Assembly: GCA_021234155.1 (NCBI GenBank)
Contig: JAJEKV010000576.1
Location: 62,001-126,000, forward strand
DNA: 64,000 nucleotides
Reading direction: 5' to 3'
From: Isoetes taiwanensis
Lineage: Eukaryota > Streptophyta > Lycopodiopsida > Isoetales > Isoetaceae
A model generated the notes under the pieces. It was not told the origin of the DNA. It searched no databases and was given only the letters and a program-made list of their open reading frames with translations. Positions 46,787-58,599 of the stretch are shown piece by piece; the stretch's first letter is position 1; each line of letters opens with the position of its first letter. The position numbers and the translations under genes are program-made.

Positions 46787-48180
46787 CTCTCACTGTACTG
46801 ATTTGAGCGCTTACATCTATGGGGACAGGAATAATCTACTAAAATTCTTCTGTTTGCAGGATTGGCCAAACCGATATGCAATTTTTGGAATCCTGTTGTA
46901 GAGTTCCATCCAAGTGATAACAAACTTAGTAGACATTCTCAGGTCTAAAGCAGAACCTCATAACCATTAGATGAGATCATCATGCACAGTCTTATATACA
47001 AACCGACCACATACAAATACAAATTTGTAGTTTCTTGGTCATGCCCTTAGGCAGGAATTTCTATTTTAGGTCTGCTATTGATGGCCAACTATTGTGGAGA
47101 TAAGCTACAACGGATTCTTGTTTCGACGCTGATTCTTGTGTGAAGAAGCCACATCCTATCTTTGTTCAAGAAAAGCATGCCATAGATCCTTGTTTTGCAG
47201 ATCGGCTTGCACAAATTTCTTCTCCTAGGAGAGCTCCTTGTGAAGCTAAAGGACTCTTCTTTGTTGTAGAGGGCGCAAGGTTTTTGCTGGTTATCTTGTC
47301 TTGCTTTTGTCCCTTTGGCCGGTTCAAATCCAACAATTTTACTAGCTTCACTTTTTATCCAAGGGATTATCTAAAGCCCCCAACCATCAAAGCCCCTTAA
47401 CCCGGAAGGCTTTCTAATCAAGAAATCCCTGCCGTTGATTCAAAGCTCTGTTATTAGGCATAACAATCAAGTGAGCCTCTGAGCACGGATTCAAAGCTGA
47501 GGCAAATTTTGCCTTAGGATGGATAATCTAGGCCAGGGTTGCCCTTAACGAGATTAATAGCCAAATGGCTATATTTTGAATATTTTTGAAAAGAGATACC
47601 CCGAATAGGTTACTATTGAAAATAAATTATATTCTTCAAAAGCCAAAGTTTTACCATTTAGTCGAGCTCTGAACTTAAATTAGCCATACATTCTTAAGCT
47701 CCCGGATCTAGAGTGGAACCTCCATTTCCATGGATCTAGTTATTTAGGATCATAACTCCATGGAATTACCAACATTGTAGATCAAGTAATTGTTTGCTAG
47801 CTCTAGTGGACCATAGTAGAATACTCAAAAAATCAAAAACTACTCAAATTTTGCTAAACATAATAGGGGCCCATTGGAAGTTGTATATGAATTGACATCT
47901 AATTTATTTATTTCATCTTCATCCCAATTTGGAGATGCAAGATTCTTTGAGTTTTAAGGAAAAATAGTTCAAATTCATAAAAAGTTTGGGGCACAAAATT
48001 GGATAAGCTTTTGAACCCATTTCACCTGGGGATTTCTTATGGAGATATGGCCTTAAAAATTGCTTTGTTAGGCCCATCATTCTAGATTGAACTTTTGTTA
48101 GAGGGCATAAACGATCTCCTCCGAGAACGAATTTTTGGGTGCGGCTTGCTCTCTTCCATGTCTTTATCCTAAGCTCAATA
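46787..48180. other. Intergenic; presumed PPR promoter plus unassigned DNA
   Basis: The first few hundred bases are the presumed 5' flank of the PPR gene. An 86-codon frame at 47140-47400 is not recognised. 47500-48180 is AT-rich with no gene. Confidence 0.4.
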
Positions 48181-48204
48181 ATGCAAAATGGGAGGTGAAG
48201 GCGG

Positions 48205-48330
48205 AAACTCGGTTAAAGGGGTTAATCCCCTTTGCTGGCACTATTATGGCAAATAAGCAGGCTCCGCCCTCGGGCTTCGCCTCCATAATGGCCTCAAAAG
48301 GGGAATTAACCCCCTCTTAAGGGATTGTCT
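48205..48330. repeat. Inverted repeat with palindromic arms
   Basis: Arm AAAGGGGTTAATCCCCTTT (about 48215-48233) and arm AAAAGGGGAATTAACCCCC (about 48294-48312) are near-complementary, and each is itself nearly palindromic. The spacer holds a GC-rich stretch (GCTCCGCCCTCGGGCTTCGC). It may be the core of a small foldback element. 48331-48720 shows no gene. Confidence 0.5.
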
Positions 48331-48727
48331 TAAGGCACCTAATAATAGGTTATGTATTTGTCGGCGGCTTCCAATAGCGCCTCGCCACATAAACCACGAA
48401 TGCAAAGAAAAAATTGTTGGTGCGGCATTTTTGTTGCATTTGTGGGGCCTTCTCGGAAGCGATCTTGCGATGATTTATTTATTTCGATTGAGCGATCCCG
48501 CTATTACGGTGATTTCTACGAGCGGTGGCGGGTGTAGAGCATTTTAAAGAACTTTTTTTGCCGCAGAATATCACATGACCTATTTCCATATTACGTAAAT
48601 GCAACTTATGTTGCATTAAGCCCCTTTGTCCAATCGCATGTTGCCACCTGTCCTAAATTCTTTTCCAGGAATTTTAATCAAAATCGTTTGCTTCTTTTGT
48701 TGTAGCAATTGGATCTTATTTTTCAAA

Positions 48728-48905
48728 TTCCAGTTTACATTCTAGTTTACATTCTGAAATTCTACTTTACATTCTGAATTCTAGTTTACATTTTACTTTA
48801 CATTCTTGAATTCTACTTTACATAGTCAGTTACATAGTTACAGTCACATAGTTACATTCTTGAATTCAGTTACATAGTCACATAGTTTCAGTCACAATTT
48901 CAAAA
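48728..48905. repeat. Degenerate short tandem repeat (TTACATTCTGAATTCTA-like)
   Basis: About ten imperfect copies of a 16-24 bp unit built on TTTACATTCT, then TACATAGTCA variants. AT-rich and non-coding. A single related unit appears at 53230. Confidence 0.7.
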
Positions 48906-50564
48906 TATCAGTTTTTCATTATCAAGCTATGAAAATGACAGTTTTTCATACAAAAATTACATCATTTCTTCGATCTAGCTCCAAGAAAGTTTTGAAAACT
49001 ACTTTCACCAGAACAATCACACAATTACTGACTGTTCCATGAAAAACCATAGGAACAACAGGGGCGACCCTTTGGAATAGGAGCGGACTCATAGCTTTTC
49101 TCTTCGGGGAGTTGCTTCTTCATACCATTCATTTTCATCCAAAAATTGGAAAGTCATCATATTCACTGCTTTGCCCTTGATCAATAGAACATGGAGAGAC
49201 AACAGGTATTACAGGAGGATCAGAACCAAAAGAAGAATTTACAATGGGTAACAATGGATTAGCAGCAATAGGTAACAAAGGTTAGCAGCAACAGGATCTC
49301 GATTTGGAACTAAAACAGGAATAGGATCTGAAAAAGGCTTCAAATCTGAACTACCAGATGCTGAATTGATGCCAGATAATTTTTCGACTTCACCATCTAT
49401 CTTTTGTACCTCAACAGATATATGACTTGAAGAAATAGTACGTATCTTACCAACTTCAACCTCGTCTAACTTCTTTAACTCTTCTGCATACACATCTGTA
49501 AACATACGCCTTGTTCCATCTTCCTTAAAAGGACGGGCTACAACATCCATGGCAGATTTTGCTTGAATTTCCAAGCTTTTGTCATACCTACAAACATAAA
49601 ATGAATAGAAATAAATAGAATGCAAATTAAACAAAGGAAATAAAAAAAGAAAGGAATATGACTTACCTTTTATATGCTTCGAGAAGCACGATGGCTGAAC
49701 AACTCATACCAACATTCAAAGGAACACCATTACGAGTCATTCTAGAGCAAAGTGTTGCCGCGACTACTTTTTCCACTAAAGTTCCCTCAACTCCAATAAG
49801 CTCATCATATACTTCATCCAGGATGACAACTTCCTTTCATTAACCCTATGCTTAGAATTAAACCGGACGACATTAAAAAGTTAAAAAATCTGCACAATCA
49901 ATAAAGCTGCATAAACTAAATATTAAAGACAAAAGGGACTGACATTGCTCCTTGGTTTTGTAATGGTGCATGAAGCAAAAGCGAACTTGTTTCCCATCCA
50001 TTCTTCCACCTTTCTCGGGGAGGCAAAATCGACACTTATAATTTTTCAAAAGCAGGTAAATGTGCATCAAGATGCTTGTATGTCAATACTGCATCGACAT
50101 TCTAAAAGATTCTTCCTGATACTTATCCATTCCAACATCCCAATTTTTGCTGGTCCGTTCATCGTACTCAACATATTCAAGACCATTAGAAATTCTCGCC
50201 TTAAAATCAGAAATGGCAACCTTGTACAATTCACCTTGTAACACAGTAGAACAACCATCTCTTCTGAAGACCAGAAGGATGCCAAATTTGATGATCAATA
50301 TGCCTAAGCAAAGCCAACTCATCTGCAAAACTAATTTCGTCTACTTTCTTTCTCTTCTTGCGGACAGGGAGTATTTCGAGAGCGTCTCATTCTTTGCAAT
50401 GAGGCTAGCCTAGCTTCGATAAAAGATGGGACAAGTTTCGATATCAAATGGCCTCTCCTCAATCCCACTTTCATCAACTCTAATTTCTTGTCTGGCGTCT
50501 TATCATGGCTCCAAATTTCCTGAACAAGTCCTGTAAACTGAGATGGAAACAATTATTAACACTA

Positions 50565-52800
50565 GACACGTCCCATGATGGACCATTAAAAGGGCATTTT
50601 GAAGGTTTACAAAAAAAATCATATAAAATCAAAGGGCACAAAAACTGGCCAAAGCCTTTCTAGGAGTTCATATATGGCGGTTATGGTTCACATAAAAATA
50701 CACAAAAATATATCAGCTCCGTTCTTGTGAGTTATGCACTAGCAAAACCAAAGGGGTCAAGTACCAAAAAGCTTCATGTTCACACAAAGTAAAAGCTGTC
50801 TTAATGAAAAGATTTTTTTTGATTTTTTGGCTATAATGTGATTTTTTTACGACGAGATATAGAGCAAGACACAAAAAGCGCATCTCAATCCGAAGTCGTG
50901 AAGGAAGATATAGCCATTCAAACATGGCGGGGTCGAAGCGTCTTACGCTTTACGAGAACCGATCTTGGTTCCCGGAGAAAGCGATTAGGTATAAAAACAA
51001 CAACTTTTGGAAGGAGATAAATTTTGAGCTCAAATTTGGCATATAAGTAGTTCACGAGGTCCTCCATCCTAGAAAAATGTTTGTTGAGTTTGAATTTGAT
51101 GTTTTGACTTTTACTTCTAATTTTAATTTTAGGGAATTTATACAAATGGGTAACATTGATACATATGACTCTAGGTTGTCCTCAAAAATCACATTATGAA
51201 AGTTTATAAGAATATGAAACCAATTCAAAAACAAGCTCATTGAAAAGAGTAAAAGACATGATAAATAAAAATAAAAAAGCGATTTACATTACACGCCCAT
51301 TCTTGGTCCATAGTCCATTTAAAAATCAATAATATACTTATGTTAGTCCATCTCACATTGAGTTTTGGGACATGAGTAGCTCTGAACCACTTTGTTCACA
51401 AAAATATCTGTTGGTCATTATCTTGAGGATTGTATTAAAATAAATAGCATCAATTATATTATGTCTTCCATGTTTATTCTAGATTTGTGCCTTAAAGGTG
51501 TGACTTTACAAAATCACATCCTCGAAGTATCTCATATCAAGAAACAAATGCAAAAAGAACCAAGGAAAAACATGAAAAACTTTTTTTTCTATAAAACATC
51601 AAGATAGGCGCTATCGCAATCGATTCTGAACCATCATTGGTCCAAATGATTGAAAGTTTAAAAATCAATAATGGCATCACTTTAATCAATTTTGATCTCA
51701 ACTTTTCGCATATAGTTTACTTGTATGATTCTACGTAGGAGAAAATTAGTTGACTATGTGAGCTTGCGTAATTTAAGGGTAAGATTGAAGCACAAAGAAT
51801 TGATAATTTATGAGGTACTTATGACCAATTGAACCTACATGGACCTCCACTTACACCTTTCAAAAATCATGTGATCGAAGCTAAAAGCCATAGTATCATT
51901 CTATGGGGCAAAATGGATAAGGCTAGTGAGAGATATATGCTCTATACAATTGGTCTCATGGACCATAAATGGTGATGCATGCTTATATAAATTAAAACCT
52001 TAGAAATAACATGCTACTTTAACATGCAACTAGAGATTTATATTGCCAAGAAAGGTATGCATCCATGAAAATATAATATACATGAAAGATAACCTACATG
52101 TAACATTATTCTACTTAGATGACAATGCTTTTATAGCAACACGGATATAAAAAGTTTATGCTAGTAAGAAATAAACAGATTTCTTTGTATTTTTTTTCAA
52201 TAAGGACATACAACCTATATAAGAGATCTCCATATAAGTCAATGTTCACATTTTCAACTATTTTATAGGCTTATATGGGGAAAGGTAGTGTCTCTTCCAT
52301 GAACTAAAGAACCATACATATAATGTCATATGGTCTAATTACATATTGTCATGGCTAAACTTCACAACATTCACTTAATTCATCAATAAACATCACTAAA
52401 TATGACCATTGTGGAGTTTTGGAGCTATAATTGTGGAGTTAACTCAACTTTTATGCTCTCTAATGTGTTAATCTGTAATTTGTACATCATGTTTTAATCC
52501 CAAAAATTGCATGGTTACACTCTAGTTACCCTATATGTAAGTTGATAAGAGTTATATTCTATGTAGATATAAGTAGAATGCATCACTTATTACCCTCATG
52601 GTATTATGGATGGTTGTTATTTGAGCATTTTAACATATACTTGTGTCCTGAATTCTGTATCGTAGATTCTTTTAGTAAATTGTGAGGTTAACATGACTTA
52701 TGAACACTCCAAAAAATCATGAGACTATAGCTCGTATAGTTAGCAACTCATGGCCACAAGAATTAAGTTAAAACTTGTTATAATAAGAGAGAAATAATTC
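50565..52800. repeat. Long AT-rich dispersed repeat (family X), copy 1
   Basis: Lies between exons A and B of the gene above. 50565-50820 matches 59030-59280, with blocks such as GATGGACCAT, CATATAAAATCAA and GGGxTCAAGT. 50836-51275 matches 63560-64000, with blocks AAGGAAGATATAG, TCAAACATG, AACAACTTTT, CAAATTTGG-ATATAA-TAGTT and AAAAGACATGAT. No coding capacity seen. The part 51276-52800 has no partner in the window but similar composition. Confidence 0.6.
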
Positions 52801-53269
52801 TCGAACCTCAAGCAGCTTTTTTGACCAAAATAGGGTTTGGCAGCTTCCACCAATGTCAGATGATAGCAAGAAAACATGGGAACATAAAACTCAATGTGTT
52901 CTATGATAAACAGGCAAATACCTCCAACTTTAGCAAGGTTTAGGTCACTTTATGCTAGAAAAATTGAAGAAGGCAGTTCTGGACTGGTGCAGAAACTGCC
53001 AAATTCTCTAATGTTTGAGCAATCACCACAAGGTAGAGGTGACCCCATTGGTCTTGAAATTCTCAGAGGTCATTAAGAAACAAGTGAAGACTCAAATGGT
53101 GGCGGTATAGTTCAAAATCAAAATTTCTGTTATGAGTTACATGGGTTTAAGTGGCAGAGGTCATGTGGGCCAGTTCTGGTCCATGGATCAGGAATGGTTC
53201 CAGGGACAGGTCTAGTGTTAAGCAATCTAGTTTACATTCTCAAAACTATTCTAGAAACCTGAATTCTAA
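52801..53269. other. Remaining intron sequence, no gene seen
   Basis: A 60-codon plus-strand frame at 52894-53076 is not recognised. This stretch most likely belongs to the large intron of the DUF3504-like gene. Confidence 0.35.
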
Positions 53270-54311
53270 ATACTCACGATTCAGTTGGAAACATACTGCC
53301 ATCTAGTTTAACCACTTGACAAATGAACTGCTCCAACATTCCAGCAAATTGCTTCTTATTCAAATCTTCAGCTTCGTAGTAAATAATATAACCACGATGC
53401 TTGCATGCATTCATTAAATCTTCTTCTGGCCCAATCCACCTTCTTCTTACTCTTATTAATGCCACCTTCATTAACTTCCTTCACAATTTCTTTATCAAGA
53501 TCCAAAAATGGTACATTCTTTCCTTTCCTCTTAAATCTTGTATTCTGCACAACAGGACTTACATTCTCCAAGTTATTCTGCACATCAGAATCTACATTTT
53601 CCAAGTTATTCTGCACATTAGAATCTCCATCAAAATCAAGCTACATATTCGAGTCTCCTAGTAAGCCATTTGCCTGAACTTCTTCAATGTATGATGCAAT
53701 AGCTGTCTCTCCAAATTCTTCAAAATCTAGCTCCAAATCATTACAAGCACTACTACCATTACTTAGTAAAGAAAATGAGGGAATCTGCTCATCCAAATTC
53801 AACCTGTAACAAGAAACCTGCAAAAACAACAAAGATCAGAAAGTAAATACAGGTTCTAGAACATGCATTCCATAAATACTTTAGAAAGCCACAAAATAGT
53901 GAAGATTATCCTCCACATGACCAAGAAACCAAGAAAAGAATGTGGAATGACGACTACCTTTTGCCTGACGACTATTCCTCTACTTGCGCCGGAGATCTGA
54001 AAGATGAACAAGCAATTAGAATCCATTATCAAAGATAAATCTGCAAATCTCAAAGCTTCATAAAAATGAAACATACGGTTAAAAAAGCTTCACAAATCGC
54101 TTCTAAAAGGGTAAATCAGTCGCCGTTCTTTAGAAAGAACCAAAAAGATCAAGCAAGAACTAAGATCCGCAGTCCGGTGCCACAGCGGCATGGCTCCGCC
54201 ATGGCCAGAAAAAAAGAGAGAAGGAAAAATGGTCGCATGTTGGCTCTTGAATTCATCTGGACGCATGGCACCTCCTGATTCGCTGAATGCAACATAAGTT
54301 GCATCCACGTT

Positions 54312-54402
54312 AATAGAATTGCACTTTAGTGCAAATTCTCGGGATGGCGCAGCTGAGGAGGGATGACTCGGGGAATTTGCACTAAAATTCTATTTATGAA
54401 AT
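54312..54402. repeat. Small inverted repeat (MITE-like)
   Basis: ATAGAATTGCACTTTAGTGC at 54312 and AATTTGCACTAAAATTCTAT ending near 54402 are near-complementary. Just left of it, ATGCAACATAAGTTGCAT (54287-54304) is a perfect palindrome; a near-palindromic relative, ATGCAACTTATGTTGCAT, occurs near 48600. Confidence 0.55.
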
Positions 54403-54654
54403 GTTGTTTTAGGCAACATTCTAGCGTGTCATACATGCCCAACGGGCATCATACATGCCTCCGCGGTGATGCATGTTTTCGGGCCTTTCATATACAGAAT
54501 GTAGTCTAATTTTGGAATAAAACCAAATGCTTTTTTATAAGAGCTAGTGGCATGTGGATTGGCTTAAGCCAACCACCTTGGCACAATTGACAAGAAATTA
54601 GTCACACAATGGTGTCTCATCATTTTGCTTAACACTTATACTTGTGATTATCTT

Positions 54655-54716
54655 CAAACAATCCAGTGGATTGGCTTTAATGCAGTTAGCAATAAGCCAG
54701 TCCACTGGATTGTTTT
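54655..54716. repeat. Long hairpin (arms of about 24 bp)
   Basis: AAACAATCCAGTGGA-TTGGCTTTA pairs with TAAGCCA-GTCCACTGGATTGTTT across a loop of about 14 bases. This is a strong foldback, possibly a MITE remnant. 54717-55820 around it has no gene. Confidence 0.7.
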
Positions 54717-55841
54717 AAGAATCCAAGATGGAGGACTGGCATAACAAAATACTTTGTCCTTGGGTTAAAAAGGGAGAGCCAATATAATGCCAACCCCCTT
54801 AGTCCTTAGTTGAACAAGGTGCCCATGCACTATTTATTGCCCCAATAACATGTGTTGTTGCATGTACTAAACACATGAACACCTAACACAGGTCACTCTA
54901 AATGCAACAAGTTTATGTTTTATGTGTTCGCGCCACAAAGAACGCTCCTTTAAGTAGAAAATGTGGCTATGTGCAGAAAACATATATACTTGTTTACACA
55001 CCTGCTTAGTGAAAAATGCCCTCGCGCATCAAATTTTACTTGCCAAAGGGATAAAACAATTGGAAGGAAACTGGCTAGCATTTCCCTCTGCATTTTATCT
55101 GCAGGAACATTCTGGCTAGTGTTGGCTTTCACTAAGTAGAAGGGGCGTTGCATGACACTGCATTTTGCCCTATTGCACTCCATCTTTGGGCCTGAATCTG
55201 GTGGTCCAGCCATCAATTTTGATTATTGATTTATCAAATTGGTGCTGTTAGAGTAGGGAAGAATGAGTTTTTTGGTGGATACAAAAAATTTCAACGTCCG
55301 AAAAGCCAAAACCCTTAGGCCCATGATCACTCCCCGGGAGGGGAAGACCAAAAAAAAAGAACAAGCTTTGTGGTTGTTATATTACTAGATATGCCTAGAA
55401 TATACCCAAGATGTCAAAACTCAGTCTCTCTCTAACGAATTGCCCCTTAGTAGAGGGCAAGCCAAAGAATTACATATAGAGAAAAGAAGAACAATTGAAG
55501 CATGCCATGCCTAAGTAATGCCATTATGAGTTGATGAGCAACCACTTTTGGAATACAAACATGCATTATTTGTTTATAAATGGTTAAGAACCCGTTCGTT
55601 GCAGTTTGTTGCTACAAAGTGTGATCCTAACTTTAGAGTGACCAACCAACATTGCAAGTAAGTAGCTTACCATTATGTAAAAAAAGCCAAAATTGCTATT
55701 TACTTGTCGCAATAGTAGGTACGACAAGGTAGTAAATGAAGTAATTTTGTCACTTTATTATGTAGTGTTCTTTTAATTTTGTGAAACAAGATGCTAATGC
55801 ATCAATGGGTTGCCGTTGGCACATCTAAACAACAGAACAAT

Positions 55842-57180
55842 GTTCAAACCTTGACAATGTATGTTTATCTTTGGGAGTTGGTTACTGGGGTTATACGATG
55901 ATGATCCCCGACGCGGTAGAACTTAAAAGCCTATATGTGTCCTCCACTTTTGGGTTAAGGCTAGTGGGATAAACCAGCTAGTCGTACAAGATTAGTCTAG
56001 TATGGACCTTAAACAAAGGAATAAAAACAATGGGACTATGGTAGGTGGCACTAGGATGGTGAGGCTAAAAAAGCCATGCCCTAGAGTTGCCCCTAGGACC
56101 TAGACTTCCTAAAGGCGGATTAAATCCCCGCTTACAAAGTGTGCATGTAAGGCAAAAGTTTTGCCCAACGGATGTGTGGTGAGTTGGTATAGGCCTAGTA
56201 ATGCCAAAATAAATGTGCATTTGGTCATGGGTTCAAACCTTGACAATGTATGTTTATCTTTGGGAGTTGGTTCTACCGGGTTATCGATGATGATCCCCGG
56301 CGTGGTAGAACTTAAAAGCCTATATGTGTCCTCCACTTTGGCTGCAGAAGGTGGGATAAACTATATGTGTCCTCCACTTTGGTCGGCAAAGGCTGAAGGT
56401 GGGATAAACTAGCTAGTCACATGACAAGATTAGTCTAGTATGGACCTTAAACAAAGGAATAAAAACAATGGGACTATGGTAGGTGGCACTAGGATGGTGA
56501 GGCTAAAAAGCCATGCCCCAGAGTTGCCCCTAGGACCTAGACTTCTAAGGCTGGGATTAAATCCCGCCACAAAAGTGCATGTAAGGCAAAGTTTTGCCCA
56601 ACGGATGTGTGGTGAGTTGGTATAGGCCTAGTAATGCCAAAATAAATGTGCATTTGCCAAAATAAATGTGCATTTGGTCATGGGTTCAAACCTTGACAAT
56701 GTATGTTTATCTTTGGGAGTTGGTTCATGGGGTTATCGATGATGATCCCGGCGTGGTAGAACTTAAAAGCCTATATGTGTCCTCCACTTTGGTTGCCGCA
56801 AGGTGGGATAAACTAGCTAGTGCACAAGATTAGTCTAGTATGGACCTTAAACAAAGGAATAAAAAACAATGGGACTATGGTAGGTGGCACTAGGATGGGT
56901 GAGGCTAAAAGCCATGCCCTAGAGTTGCCCCTAGGACCTAGACTTCCTAAAGAAGGGATTAAATCCCCGCCTATAAAGTGTGCATGTAAGGCAAAAGTTT
57001 TGCCCAACCAGTGATGTGTGGTGAGTTGGTATAGGCTAGTAATGCCAAAATAAATGTGCATTTGGTCATGGGTTCAAACCTTGACAATGTATGTTTATCT
57101 TTGGGAGTTGGTTCTTGGGGGTTATAATGATGATGATCCCGGCGTGGTAGAACTTAAAAGCCTATATGTGTCCTCCACTT
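55842..57180 (+). repeat. Tandem monomer array, about 3.3 units of 388-453 bp, with A/B-box motifs
   Basis: Unit starts (GTTCAAACCTTGACAATG) at about 55842, 56231, 56684 and 57072. Spacings are 389, 453 and 388 bp; the longer unit contains an extra small internal duplication (ATAAATGTGCATTTGCCAAA). Each complete unit ends with TGGTGAGTTGG (for example 56177-56187 and 56610-56620), a match to the tRNA-type A box, followed after about 45 bp by GGTTCAAACC, a match to the B box. The first unit begins at its B box, so the array starts inside a monomer. Confidence 0.85.
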
Positions 57181-57479
57181 TTTTTGGGATTTTGCAGACA
57201 AGATTCACTTCCATGGTCTCTTTTTTGATCTTAAGCCATGTAGAGAAGCATCTCCATTCCTAAAAGGGTTTAATTTCGGCGGCAAGTCATAAAACTTTTT
57301 ACACTTGACATCAACAAGTTTGAAGCAGAGACCTCTCCTCCATGGTGGGTACGGTGCTCTTGCATAACAAACAAGGCCCCTTAGGCATGGTGGTGATGCA
57401 AGGATCGTAAAGAGGTGGAAAAATTGTGGAATTGATTCACCGTGCCCAGATGGTACAAGGGAGGGCAATTAGTAAGTTG

Positions 57480-58200
57480 GGCAGAATTTCAGGTTTGTTT
57501 TGCCTTAAAGGACTTGAACAAAACAATATGGGGAAAGTGTGGCTACGGTACTCCCAAACACTATAACTACTGAGATCAAAATCCATGGGTTACCCAGAGA
57601 TTGACGACAAGTTTGTTAAATCAAGTTACGTAAGACCGAGGGACTAAGGGTGTACTCCCAATATCTACCAAATGGGAACTAGTGATCACGAGAGGAAAAC
57701 CTAAAAATATCGAGAGATGCATGGCGAAATGTTCCGCCCCCACCGGATAAACGTTCCTTTGGCAAGTGATACATGGTTCCAAGGGTCAATCAACTAATGT
57801 CTCCAAATGGGACAATAAAGTCAGCCCACTATGCCCCATTTGTGAGGTTGAACAAGAATCCATTGAACATTGCCCGGTGGAATGTCGAAGTCGCAAGTAG
57901 TATGGGCATGGAGCCACGGACGCTTTGAATACAGATTAGGTACCAAGGAACCGTTGTTGGGTATCCTTCCCAGATTGGGGCACTTTCACGAAGAAGGTGG
58001 CCTTCCATATAGCTAGAGCACGGACAATCGATCAATATGGAAAAGCGAGAAATGCCTTAGTTTTCAAAGAGAATCAAGAGGTCAAATCACCAAATCAGCT
58101 TCTACATACGATCTTTGGAAAGGCTAAAAAATTAGGGCTAGTGTTTGAGAGCCGAAAGAAGAAGTAAAGGTTGAAATATGGGGCACCTACCTAAATCTAC
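57480..58200 (+). pseudogene. LINE ORF2 C-terminus with reverse-transcriptase zinc-binding (zf-RVT) domain
   Basis: Plus-strand frames include SYVRPRD (about 57620), then CP-C-VEQESIEHCP (57833-57875), the C--C-----E---H---C pattern of the zf-RVT tail of plant LINEs, and AWSHGRFEYRLGT in the next frame. It differs from the zinc tail of copies A-G, so this is another LINE lineage. Multiple frame breaks. Confidence 0.6.
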
Positions 58201-58449
58201 ACTAGAATGTCCAAGAGAGCCATGTAGCTATCCCCATCTCAGATTTGCAGATGGGTGCACCCCTGCCATGTGGCTGTGTATCGTTCTCTTAAAGTAAATA
58301 AAGTCTATTTTTTATCCCTAAAAAAAAAATCTAAACAACAGAACATTAATTTTCTTTGAAAGTCCTTGATGAAGTTTACAATGTCTAAAAAATGTTCAAT
58401 AAACTTGCTTAATTACTATGAAGTTATCATTATCTTCCCTTCTACCATA

Positions 58450-58590
58450 TACTGGAATACTTCCATTCGGCTACGAGTAACAGCGGGTTGGAAGACACTA
58501 TATGAGGTGCAGAACAACAACCACAAAGCAGAGATGTATGACTGGACCCATCAATCACACTTGTTCAGTCTCGAACCTCTACCAAAATAA
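58450..58590 (+). pseudogene. LINE ORF2 fragment, same family as copy A
   Basis: RLRVTAGWKTLYEVQNNNHK then AEMYDWTHQSHLFSL parallels WKSLYAMQNNSYKAKLYD and HQSHLF at 11370-11450. About 45 codons of the RT thumb only. Confidence 0.7.
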
Positions 58591-58599
58591 CTCAATGTC

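Larger units (their letters stand above)
49239..53832 (-). pseudogene. Spliced gene resembling DUF3504 / Crypton-derived recombinase-like proteins (broken)
   Basis: Minus-strand exons. Exon A (53832-53270): acidic start, basic FKRKGKNVPF, then LNKKQFAGMLEQFICQVVKL with DG, like the L--W---FI-EVRK-DG-EYPP start of KIAA1958/QRICH1-type domains. Exon B (50552 to about 49930): GLRRGHLISK, then NGLEYVEYDERTSKNWDVG, like EY-ERTSKN-GG. Exon C (about 49850-49667): AATLCSRMTRNGVP and AIVLLEAYKR, like the end of the recombinase fold. Exon D (49587-49239) begins YDKSLEIQAKS. The C-D intron (49588-49666, 79 bp) has GTAAGT/TAG borders that restore the frame, which supports a real gene. Frame breaks in exons A-C suggest a pseudogene. 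Function not inferred. Confidence 0.42.
55840..58328 (+). mobile_element. LINE-type retroelement with tandem 5' monomers and poly(A) tail
   Basis: Bounded by the 17-bp duplication. The 5' half (55842-57180) consists of tandem monomers and 57181-57480 is a linker of uncertain content. 57480-58200 is the end of a LINE ORF2. The 3' end has an AAATAAA signal (about 58296) and a poly(A) run (58321-58329). Endonuclease and RT are absent, so it is an internally deleted or composite copy. Monomer divergence is low to moderate, suggesting a fairly recent insertion. Confidence 0.7.
55823..58345. repeat. 17-bp target-site duplication (55823-55839 and 58329-58345)
   Basis: ATCTAAACAACAGAACA is identical at both positions. 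The left copy ends just before the first monomer of the array, and the right copy starts directly after a poly(A) run. This marks the enclosed 2.49 kb as one target-primed retrotransposition. Confidence 0.8.

Noticed and set aside
48728-48905. CRISPR-like look of repeated TTACATTCT units
   Set aside because: Units vary in length and sequence, have no constant spacers and the genome is eukaryotic; it is a degenerate tandem repeat.
55290-55345. Another LINE 3' end resembling the 43.7 and 62.9 kb copies
   Set aside because: A GGACGTT-AAAT block and ATGGGCC block are present on the minus strand, but the stem-loop cannot be formed and the spacing differs.
56177-56239. A tRNA gene at the A/B-box pair
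   Set aside because: The two boxes match, but no acceptor or anticodon stem could be formed; it is tRNA-like promoter sequence at most.
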